From assembly GCF_022414575.1 (NCBI RefSeq), contig NZ_JADWYQ010000056.1:1-37538 (forward strand): 37,538 nt of DNA, in the 5' to 3' direction. The position numbers and the translations under genes were made by a program. Source of the DNA: Streptomyces sp. MUM 178J (GTDB lineage Bacteria > Actinomycetota > Actinomycetes > Streptomycetales > Streptomycetaceae). How positions within the stretch are numbered: the first letter of the stretch is position 1; each line of letters begins with the position of its first letter. Shown here one piece after another: positions 32,306-37,538 of this stretch. A model generated the notes under the pieces. It worked only from the letters and a program-made list of their open reading frames with translations. It did no database searches and was not told the origin of the DNA.

Positions 32306-32983
32306 TCAGCGGCCGGACCCTTCCACGGCCGCGATCACAGCGGCGGGGTCACCCTCGTACAACAAGTGCGGCTCGTCTGCCGTGGGAGGTATGAACCGGC
32401 TGCGGTACCGCTGGAGGTCGCTCTCCGCGAAGTAGATCGAGTTCGGATCCTCTGCGTGGAACTCGTTGCGCTTGCTGATCCTCGCCCACAGTTCGTCGTG
32501 GCTGGCGGCAAGGTAGACGAGTACAGGGACCGCGCCGGCGTCGGTGGCGATGGCCTGCCATTTGGCCCGATCCTCGGGAGTCCAAAAGCCGTGGTCAACG
32601 ACGACATCGTGTCCGGCCTTGAGCTGTTCCCAGAGGTCGACCGCCACGTCTTCCAGGACCGGCCGCTCAAGGGTGGGGAAGGTGCCCCGGGGGAAGTCGA
32701 CCCCATAGACGCCGTGCCGGCGGTACATCTCCTCATCTGGGCACAGCCGTACGAATCCGCGATCCGTGAGGGCGCGGGAAAGCGTGGTCTTGCCTGACCC
32801 GGGGAGTCCGGCCATCAGGACGCAGAACGGAGGGCGTGGGGACATCGGTCTCGTCATGACTCGGGAGATGGTGGCCACCTCTGCATCGGCTTCCGGCGTG
32901 ATTGTGCCAGTCCGCCGGGCCGCAAGCAGTGCATCCAGTCGGTCTTCGAGCACGCTCACGAGCGTGTCATCCACGACCGTCAC
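32306..32983 (-). CDS. P-loop kinase (AAA_33/zeta-toxin-like), element cargo or immunity protein
   Basis: The 225-residue protein starts at GTG 32983, overlapping the GntR stop (GTGA) with GGAGG 7 nt upstream. An upstream in-frame ATG (33010) would overlap GntR further and is less likely. Walker A is GLPGSGKT (59-66), followed by RLCPDEEMYRR, a Walker B-like VVVDHGFWTPEDRAKW, and a lid-type Arg segment ELWARISKRN. This is the fold of zeta toxins, polynucleotide kinases and small-molecule phosphotransferases. The substrate is unknown. Being cotranscribed with the repressor at the element edge, it may act in maintenance, exclusion (as Pif does in pSAM2) or defence. Confidence 0.8.
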   Translation of the reverse strand: MTVVDDTLVSVLEDRLDALLAARRTGTITPEADAEVATISRVMTRPMSPRPPFCVLMAGLPGSGKTTLSRALTDRGFVRLCPDEEMYRRHGVYGVDFPRGTFPTLERPVLEDVAVDLWEQLKAGHDVVVDHGFWTPEDRAKWQAIATDAGAVPVLVYLAASHDELWARISKRNEFHAEDPNSIYFAESDLQRYRSRFIPPTADEPHLLYEGDPAAVIAAVEGSGR

Positions 32984-33738
32984 GAGGTGACCTCCGATTC
33001 TGTGCGCCATGTACGGCCCGGCCCTCCGAGGTCGACGCCGTACTCCACGATGTTGCCCTCGCTATCGACGAACTTCGCGGTCATCACGACCACCGGTTCC
33101 GTCGGCGGGTTCTCAGGGTCCAGCTCCAAGAGTCGTGCGTACTCCGGCGTCAGCGTGCGGGCAGAGGCCGTGTCGACACGGTGGCTGATCGGGTGGCCGG
33201 TCGCCTGGGCGATGAGCTGGAGTGAGGTTCCCCCTGTCAGGCGCTCGCTCGCTGCTAGCTGTGGGATGAGCCTGCCGTACCGAGCGGGGATCCACGACGT
33301 GCTGTGAGCCACGATGCCGTGCCGGTCCCTGTATACCCGGCTACGCCGTACGACGTCCGAGCCGGGCTCGATGTCCAGTGCCTGCGCGACCTCGGCAGGC
33401 GCGGGCACGACGGCCGCCTGATGCGAGTCGGATCGTTCGCCCGCCCCCCAGCTAGAACCGGTGCGGCGTCCCCGGTCCTGCCGCTGGGCTCCCGAGGACA
33501 TCGGGGTCGGCCGGTCCAGGACCTCGGTACCGATGCCGTGGATCCCTCGCACAAGACCCTCGTTGCGCAGCTTGCGAAGCGCCTTCTCAGCTGTCGCAGT
33601 GCTGACCTTCCACTCTTCCGACAGGTTCTTGATGCTCGGCAGGAGCGTTCCCGGCTGTAGCTCACCGGACGAAATCAGCTCCATGTAGTGGGCGGCAATC
33701 TTCGCGTACGGGGCCCGATTGTCGGCCTGGCCTGCCAT
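32980..33738 (-). CDS. GntR-family (HutC/UTRA) repressor, KorSA-like
   Basis: This 252-residue protein (ATG 33738, AAGGAG upstream) has a GntR winged helix (about 10-75: PYAKIAAHYMELISSGELQPGTLLPSIKNLSEEWKVSTATAEKALRKLRNEGLV) and a UTRA effector domain (about 105-245). In pSAM2, KorSA of this type represses transfer and replication functions. It is divergent from the conjugation genes over a 430-bp region with repeated AGGGAA/TTCCCT half-sites, most likely its own operators. Its last codons overlap the kinase start. Confidence 0.92.
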   Translation of the reverse strand: MAGQADNRAPYAKIAAHYMELISSGELQPGTLLPSIKNLSEEWKVSTATAEKALRKLRNEGLVRGIHGIGTEVLDRPTPMSSGAQRQDRGRRTGSSWGAGERSDSHQAAVVPAPAEVAQALDIEPGSDVVRRSRVYRDRHGIVAHSTSWIPARYGRLIPQLAASERLTGGTSLQLIAQATGHPISHRVDTASARTLTPEYARLLELDPENPPTEPVVVMTAKFVDSEGNIVEYGVDLGGPGRTWRTESEVTS

Positions 33739-33760
33739 GTCGCTTGCTCCTTTTTGTGAC

Positions 33761-33822
33761 TTCCCTGAGGTTCCCTACCTTACCGCTTGACACCGCAGGG
33801 AACCCTAGGGAACCCTAGGGAT
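33761..33822. promoter_or_regulatory. Operator cluster of the GntR repressor (AGGGAA half-sites)
   Basis: TTCCCT at 33761 and 33771 faces AGGGAA at 33797 and 33807 (AGGGAT at 33817), each pair 10 bp apart, making a nested inverted array around a consensus TTGACA (33787-33792). The tandem GGGAACCCTA also forms CCCTAGGG palindromes. It lies just upstream of the GntR start and suits cooperative autorepression. Confidence 0.65.
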
Positions 33823-33923
33823 GTGCTCGCCGGTCGGATCGATCGAGCGGAGGGTGCCCCGACACACCTGTGTCCGCCGCCTGGAGGGCTCCGTGAAACG
33901 GGCTCGAAGAAAGCGCCGGCTCC

Positions 33924-33929
33924 TTGACA
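33924..33929 (+). promoter_or_regulatory. Possible -35 of the transfer operon promoter
   Basis: TTGACA followed by ACTGAATGGGGATCAC; no strong -10 is visible 16-18 bp on. It precedes, by about 240 bp, the rightward element genes. The stretch between (33930-34100) also holds CCGCCT/AGGCGG (near 33948-33973), a small stem, and no gene. Confidence 0.35.
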
Positions 33930-34100
33930 ACTGAATGGGGATCACGCCGCCTCTCCTCGGCCAAGTAGGCGGCCACGCGGGATCTCCCGCGTGAGGTACA
34001 GCGCGACCCAACGTCCGCAGTGTGGCTGCGGGCCGGTTGCCTCCGTTGCACGTCCCGTGCGTGCAGCGCTGAGGGGAGCCGGAATCGACTTCAGCGGCGA

Positions 34101-34130
34101 GCGGCTCCCGGGGTGCCTCCCGGGAGCCGC
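34101..34130 (+). terminator. Hairpin in the leader of the transfer operon
   Basis: GCGGCTCCCGGG and CCCGGGAGCCGC pair perfectly (12 bp, 6-nt loop), then GTTTC. It is 38 nt upstream of the first rightward gene, so it may attenuate transcription of the operon rather than end a gene. Confidence 0.6.
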
Positions 34131-34168
34131 GTTTCGGGCCGTTTCACCTGCTAGGGAGACCACGACCC

Positions 34169-34438
34169 ATGAATCACATCGTCACTGTTCAGGACGCTGT
34201 TACCGCGTTCGAGCCGTGGATGGAACCCACGAACGCGGAGCTGGATGCGATCGAGCGGGAGATGCCCGTGATCCTCACGGACGTCGACCTGCTGGACGCG
34301 GAGATCATCACCCTTGACCGCACGCCGACCGAGGTGGACGACCGCCGCATCCGCCGGGCCCGCCGCCGCGCGCTGGCCGCCCGGGTCGCGCTGGTCAACC
34401 GCACGGCCGACACGAACCTTTTCGGGGGTGTCGCGTGA
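34169..34438 (+). CDS. DUF6284-like small element protein
   Basis: This 89-residue protein begins MNHIVTVQDAVTAFEPWMEPTNAELDAIEREMP and ends with an Arg-rich helix (VDDRRIRRARRRALAARVALVNR). I recognise this as the DUF6284 family, found almost only in AICEs between the repressor and the transfer genes. Helical, soluble and partly basic; function unknown. GGGAG lies upstream. Its stop overlaps the next start (GTGA). Confidence 0.8.
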   Translation: MNHIVTVQDAVTAFEPWMEPTNAELDAIEREMPVILTDVDLLDAEIITLDRTPTEVDDRRIRRARRRALAARVALVNRTADTNLFGGVA

Positions 34439-34881
34439 GCGCCGCCGAGAAGAACCTGATCGCCGCGCATGCTGAGGTGAAGGCGGAGATCACGCGGACG
34501 GACACCAAGACGGCGCTGCTGCTGGCGTTCGTCGGCGCGGTGGTCGCCGGGGCCTGGAGTGTCGCCCGCGACGTGGCGCTGACCGTGCCCGCCCTCGTCA
34601 CCGGTGGGGCCGGGCTGGCGCTGCTGGTCGGCGCGGCGGGGCTGCTGCTGCGGTCGGTGCGCCCGAACCTGGGCGGGCGGCACGGCTTTCCGCTGTGGGC
34701 CACTCTGTCCGCCGACGAGATCGGCGCGGCTGTCGCCCGTGATCTGGCCGCCGACGTCGCCGGGCTGTCCCGGCTCGCGGTCGCCAAGTTCACGTGCCTG
34801 CGCCGCGCGGTCGACCTCACCATGACCGGCGGCGCCCTGCTCATCCTCGCCGCCCTGCTCACCGCCGGGGGTGCGCGGTGA
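34435..34881 (+). CDS. PycTM-like (DUF5706) membrane protein
   Basis: This 148-residue protein has an N-terminal helix KAEITRTDTKTALLLAFVGAVVAG (about 16-39) leading into TM1, TM2 (about 48-69) and a C-terminal TM3 (about 126-145). The A-D/T-x-K-A-x-x-L-L motif before TM1 is that of DUF5706, the membrane effector of Pycsar phage-defence systems (PycTM), which is triggered by cCMP or cUMP. No pyrimidine cyclase (PycC) is in the window. GTG start overlaps the upstream stop, and its own stop overlaps the next start. It could be a spread protein or an effector. Confidence 0.7.
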   Translation: MSAAEKNLIAAHAEVKAEITRTDTKTALLLAFVGAVVAGAWSVARDVALTVPALVTGGAGLALLVGAAGLLLRSVRPNLGGRHGFPLWATLSADEIGAAVARDLAADVAGLSRLAVAKFTCLRRAVDLTMTGGALLILAALLTAGGAR

Positions 34882-35990
34882 CCGGCGCGAAACTGACCCG
34901 CGCACAGGTCGGTGTCCTGGCCGCCGCGTTCGTGCCGATGCTGGCCACAGGCGTGTTCGGTGGGATCGGCACGTACAGCAACATCGGCCACGCCTACGGC
35001 CAGGGCACCGCCCTTGGTGCGCTGGCCGCGGGTGAGGGTGCCACGGCCGTGCTCGCTCTGGTCCTGCTCGGGCTGACCATGCTGGGACAGTCCTCCCCGC
35101 GCATCGTCCGCCTCGGGTTGTGGGCGCTGCCGGCCGCGGCCGCGGTGATGGGGGCGATGGCCGCCCCCGATCCGGGCCGCACCGTGATCTACGCCCTGAC
35201 CCCGATGGGCATGTCCGTCTCGGCTGAGGGCATGGCGTTCCTGGCCCGGCGGATCGTGGTGCACATCGACGGCCGTGACGCGGAGAACGAGCGCCACACC
35301 GCCGATCTGGTGCAGGCACTGGCCTACCACCGCGCCCGCGCCGCGCACCACCCAACCGACCGGGTGCGCAAGCGGTCCGATCGGGCGTCGTGGCGTCTGG
35401 CCCGCAAGGTCGGGGTCGGGGACGTGGCGCTCGGATCGAGGCTGCTGGACGTGCAGCGCGACCGGGTCACCGCCGGTGCGGATGCCGCGCTTGCTGCCAT
35501 GTTCGGCGGTATCGCCCTCGATCCTGCCCCGGTCTCGAATACGGAGAAATCGACCGAGACCGCAAGGAAACGGTCTACGGTTGACCTGCCCGAATCGACC
35601 CCGGATCCGGTGGTGAGGCTGACTCGGCTGGCTCTGCCGGATCCGGTCGCGGTCGACCTGGGCAAGTCGACCCAGCTCAAGCCCCTCCCGCCGGTCGGCC
35701 CTGCTCCGATCGCCTCGATCGAGTCGCGGGCGGTGGCGGCTGAGTCGACCCGTCCGCGCCGCGCTACGGGCCGCCTCCCGGCGGTGGCGAGGTCGCCCCG
35801 GCCTAAGCGCACGCCGGATCAGTTGCTCGCCGAAGCACGCCAGGCGACGGCCGATTGGCCGGACGCGAAGGTGACCGGCGAGGGCATCCGCCGCGCCATC
35901 CACACCTCGCCCGCGAACGCCCGCACTCTGCGGGACACCCTGCTCGCCGAACGCGCCGCCGCCGCAACGGGTGCCGGGGCGGTGGCGTGA
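34878..35990 (+). CDS. SpdB/DUF2637-like conjugal spread protein with C-terminal helix-turn-helix-like domain
   Basis: The 370-residue protein (GTG 34878 in a GTGA overlap) begins TRAQVGVLAAAFVPMLATGVFGGIGTYSNIGHAYGQG with four N-terminal transmembrane helices (about 8-120), the DUF2637/SpdB2 type that helps plasmid spread through septal walls. A hydrophilic, Thr/Pro/Arg-rich linker follows. The last ~60 residues (TPDQLLAEARQATADWPDAKVTGEGIRRAIHTSPANARTLRDTLLAER) look like the small DNA-binding or helix-turn-helix end common in these proteins. Membrane-anchored DNA contact is inferred. Confidence 0.8.
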   Translation: MTGAKLTRAQVGVLAAAFVPMLATGVFGGIGTYSNIGHAYGQGTALGALAAGEGATAVLALVLLGLTMLGQSSPRIVRLGLWALPAAAAVMGAMAAPDPGRTVIYALTPMGMSVSAEGMAFLARRIVVHIDGRDAENERHTADLVQALAYHRARAAHHPTDRVRKRSDRASWRLARKVGVGDVALGSRLLDVQRDRVTAGADAALAAMFGGIALDPAPVSNTEKSTETARKRSTVDLPESTPDPVVRLTRLALPDPVAVDLGKSTQLKPLPPVGPAPIASIESRAVAAESTRPRRATGRLPAVARSPRPKRTPDQLLAEARQATADWPDAKVTGEGIRRAIHTSPANARTLRDTLLAERAAAATGAGAVA

Positions 35991-36379
35991 TGACCGCCTA
36001 CGGCAAGTGCTTCGACCCGAACGGGGCCCGGTACGGGATCCCGACCTACCCGTGGCGCTACGCGCCCGACGGCCTGGCCACCCGTCGGCAATTGCGGGCC
36101 AGGGGGTTACGGCCCGGCGGTCAGAAGGTGGCGGCGCAGGTCATGCGGACCAACCGCCGGGCGGGCACGGACCGGGTGGCCTACCTCTACCGCGTCGACC
36201 GGGCCAAGCCCGTGAGGCCGATGACCTCCCGCAAATGGGGCGCGCTCGCGCTGGCCATGCTCGCCCGCCGCACCTGCCGGGTGTGCGGCATCACCTACGG
36301 CTACTGCATGCCGACCTCGCTCGGCATGTGCCTGCTGTGCGCCCACCCCGACCACTGCGCATCCCCGACAGGGAGCTGA
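35990..36379 (+). CDS. RRQRL-motif zinc-binding element protein with a TTA codon
   Basis: This 129-residue protein (ATG 35990; a GTG codon immediately before is an alternative) contains the signature LATRRQLRARGLRPGGQ (about 29-45) and a C-terminal zinc cluster CRVCGITYGYC...CLLCAHPDHC. It is typical of AICEs and of unknown role, perhaps DNA binding. Leu40 is encoded by TTA (36107-36109), which in Streptomyces needs the developmental tRNA bldA. This is the only in-frame TTA I noticed. Start overlaps the SpdB-like stop. Confidence 0.78.
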   Translation: MTAYGKCFDPNGARYGIPTYPWRYAPDGLATRRQLRARGLRPGGQKVAAQVMRTNRRAGTDRVAYLYRVDRAKPVRPMTSRKWGALALAMLARRTCRVCGITYGYCMPTSLGMCLLCAHPDHCASPTGS

Positions 36380-36381
36380 CC

Positions 36382-36699
36382 ATGGGCAAGCCCAACACCC
36401 GTCGCCTGGACAAGGAGATCCGGCTGACGGAACGCAAGCTGGAAGCGGTGCAGAACGAGGAGATGTGGCCGCTGAACAGCGCGGAGCGGCGCAAGGTCGT
36501 CGGCGCTCTGGCCGGCGGCTCCTATCGGGTCGTGCGCGGCAAGAGCACCGGCCGCGCCGAACGCACGCTGGAGAACGTCTGGAACGCCGCACAGATCCGG
36601 CTGACCGCCGAACTCACCGCGTTGCGGACCGAGCGGCAGCGGATCGTCAACGAGCACGCGACCGCCAAGGCCGCCAAGAAGTCCTCGGGGTGGTGGTGA
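36382..36699 (+). CDS. 105-residue helical element protein, unknown function
   Basis: It begins 2 nt after the upstream stop with GGGAG nearby. The sequence is basic and mostly helical (MGKPNTRRLDKEIRLTERKLEAVQNEEMWPLNSAERRKV, then LENVWNAAQIRLTAELTALRTERQRIVNEH) and ends KKSSGWW. A short coiled coil is likely. The next gene also ends in a KK...WW type tail (KKKSKWW). No known family was recognised; AICE-restricted. Confidence 0.72.
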   Translation: MGKPNTRRLDKEIRLTERKLEAVQNEEMWPLNSAERRKVVGALAGGSYRVVRGKSTGRAERTLENVWNAAQIRLTAELTALRTERQRIVNEHATAKAAKKSSGWW

Positions 36700-36872
36700 C
36701 CGTGGCCCGCACGGACACGCCTTCGGGCGAGTGCCCGCAGTGCTGGCAGCACGCCCACGACCGGCGCGCACACCGCCACCTGGGCCCCCGGGAGGACTGC
36801 CCGCAGTGCGTGGACCACATGGTCAACGGCCACCCCTCCATCGTGCCCAAGAAGAAGTCGAAGTGGTGGTGA
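36696..36872 (+). CDS. 58-residue double-CxxC protein
   Basis: GTG 36696 overlaps the upstream stop (GTGA). The protein has CPQCWQHAHDRRAHRHLGPREDCPQC, i.e. two CPQC knuckles about 22 residues apart with intervening His, a likely zinc finger, and ends KKKSKWW. Start codon is uncertain: GTG 36702 is the alternative. Found in the operon with tight coupling, function unknown. Confidence 0.65.
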   Translation: MTVARTDTPSGECPQCWQHAHDRRAHRHLGPREDCPQCVDHMVNGHPSIVPKKKSKWW

Positions 36873-37183
36873 GCGTGCAGCGCACCGCCCGCCGGTGCCC
36901 GGCCGCGCACCCCGAAGACCCCACGCCCTGCGTCGGCCCGGTCATGGTGACGGTGCTGGACGCGGTCAACGCGGGGGCCGACGGGTGCGAGCACCACGGT
37001 GCCCGGCTGCTCGCTTCCCTCGACGGCGGGCGCGTCTACGCCCTCCCCGACGCCCCGACCGGAGCCGCCATCCGCGTCTTCAAGGCCGCCGACGGCATCC
37101 GCCCGTTCTGCTGGATCGAGGGCCCGCGCACCGAGCCGTCGCAGCTCAGCCGCGCGGAGAACCGGGCCCGCACTCATCTCTGA
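36869..37183 (+). CDS. 104-residue element protein, unknown function
   Basis: GTG 36869 overlaps the upstream stop (GTGA). The N-terminus has RCPAAHPEDPTPCVGP and then a compact domain (VTVLDAVNAGADGCEHHGARLLASLDGGRVYALPDAPTGAAIRVFKAADGIRPFCWIEG) with Cys/His that may bind a metal. It is the last gene before a hairpin and the translocase. Not recognised beyond being typical of these elements. Confidence 0.65.
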   Translation: MSVQRTARRCPAAHPEDPTPCVGPVMVTVLDAVNAGADGCEHHGARLLASLDGGRVYALPDAPTGAAIRVFKAADGIRPFCWIEGPRTEPSQLSRAENRARTHL

Positions 37184-37189
37184 CGCCCC

Positions 37190-37220
37190 GGCCCCGCCCG
37201 TGCTCACACCGGGCGGGGCC
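37190..37220 (+). terminator. Hairpin between the small-gene cluster and the translocase
   Basis: GGCCCCGCCCG pairs with CGGGCGGGGCC over a 9-nt loop, 6 nt after the stop at 37183. It may end or reduce transcription before the traSA-type gene, which could explain a separate start or dosage. Confidence 0.65.
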
Positions 37221-37275
37221 CCGGTGCCTCTCTCCACTTCCCGCCCCTGAAGGGGTAGTCAGGAGCTGTTCCCGC

Positions 37276-37538
37276 ATGTCTGAGAACGTCGTTCACCTCC
37301 ACAAGCACACCGACCCGCCCGCCGACGGCACCGCCCCCACCGTGCTCACGGTCGTGCCGGAAGCCCCGCCCGCGCGGCCCGTGCCGCTGTGGGTCCGCTC
37401 CGGCCGGGCAGTGAAGACCGCTGTTACACACGAGCGCACCCTGTCGGCCGGTCGTTCGGCGGTCCGGCACAGCCTGTACACCTTCAATGGCGGGCGGATC
37501 GTGGCCCGCCGGGCGTGGGACGGCCGCACCGGCTCCCG
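37276..37538 (+). CDS. FtsK/SpoIIIE-type conjugal translocase (TraSA-like), N-terminal part
   Basis: The ATG at 37276 (AGGAG upstream) opens a frame running off the window: MSENVVHLHKHTDPPADG, then PARPVPLWVRSGRAVKTAVTHERTLSAGRSAVRHSLYTFNGGRIVARRAWDGRTGS. This N-terminus is the one I know from AICE FtsK-like transfer proteins, whose Walker motifs come later. In pSAM2, TraSA alone moves double-stranded DNA. Partial: only about 87 residues visible, no Walker motif in view, so the call rests on the N-terminal segment and gene order. Confidence 0.7.
   Translation, partial: MSENVVHLHKHTDPPADGTAPTVLTVVPEAPPARPVPLWVRSGRAVKTAVTHERTLSAGRSAVRHSLYTFNGGRIVARRAWDGRTGS

Larger units (their letters stand above)
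32086..37538 (+). mobile_element. Actinomycete integrative and conjugative element (AICE, pSAM2-type), left part
   Basis: Starting at a tRNA-Ser remnant and running off the window are genes diagnostic of AICEs: a GntR/KorSA-type repressor, DUF6284-like, PycTM-like, SpdB/DUF2637-like and RRQRL zinc proteins, and a TraSA/FtsK-type translocase. The order is that of known elements, which continue with Rep, Xis and integrase up to the second att site. Because the tRNA is on the minus strand and its 3' part is here, the element must extend to higher coordinates, with an intact tRNA beyond 37538. AICEs transfer double-stranded DNA between mycelia with a single TraB-like pump. Confidence 0.9.

Overview
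High GC content, GTG/TTG starts, stop-start overlaps (ATGA, GTGA, TTGA) and a typical gene set (a large ATP-binding LuxR regulator, a bacterial terpene cyclase, a Streptomyces subtilisin-inhibitor protein, adjacent sigF- and sigN-type sigma genes) point to a Streptomyces chromosome. Two tRNA genes lie near 16 kb. The right end is an integrated actinomycete element (AICE, pSAM2 type) that enters at about 32.09 kb and runs off the window.

Layout. 0-5.3 kb: a LAL regulator divergent from a class I terpene synthase, then a small secreted N/Q-rich protein. 5.3-10.6 kb: a three-gene operon resembling ChsH2-ChsH1-Ltp2 (enoyl-CoA hydration plus retro-aldol cleavage of branched acyl-CoA side chains) behind a promoter with a CTGAC-N5-GTCAG operator, a SigE-type ECF sigma gene, and an acyl-CoA synthetase gene behind a 7-bp-arm palindrome. 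10.6-15.6 kb: a 1369-residue PAS/degenerate-kinase/double-receiver protein and an SSI-family inhibitor. 15.9-19.4 kb: tRNA-Ser(GCT), tRNA-Arg(ACG), a DUF1963-like protein, and a DUF2797 protein coupled to an amidohydrolase. 19.3-25.4 kb: an OmpR-type two-component system followed by a GT2-GtrA fusion and a PMT/ArnT-like membrane glycosyltransferase, probably a regulated envelope glycosylation unit. 25.4-27.6 kb: marR and a DHA2 drug-efflux gene, with paired TTGC-N5-GCAA operators and a leader peptide thrown out of frame by a 7-nt-short repeat. 27.7-31.8 kb: a small membrane protein, a lipoprotein, sigN- and sigF-like genes, a Dabb protein and a 54-residue membrane peptide.

Mobile element (32.09 kb to the end). 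The left end is the 3' part of a tRNA-Ser (anticodon CGA inferred) cut in the anticodon loop, with phased GTTC repeats just inside. A leftward GntR/P-loop-kinase pair is followed by a rightward, tightly coupled string: DUF6284-like, PycTM (DUF5706)-like, SpdB/DUF2637-like, an RRQRL zinc protein with a rare TTA codon, three small proteins, and the start of an FtsK/TraSA-type translocase. Integrase, Xis, Rep and the intact tRNA should lie beyond the right edge.

Points most worth a second look are the element itself (a PycTM-like membrane effector with no cyclase in view, and a repressor/kinase pair beside the att site), the recurrence of 15-nt pentapeptide minisatellites at protein termini (glycosyltransferase, SigF, efflux leader), and the frame break in the efflux leader. 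All family assignments come from reading motifs; no database search was possible.
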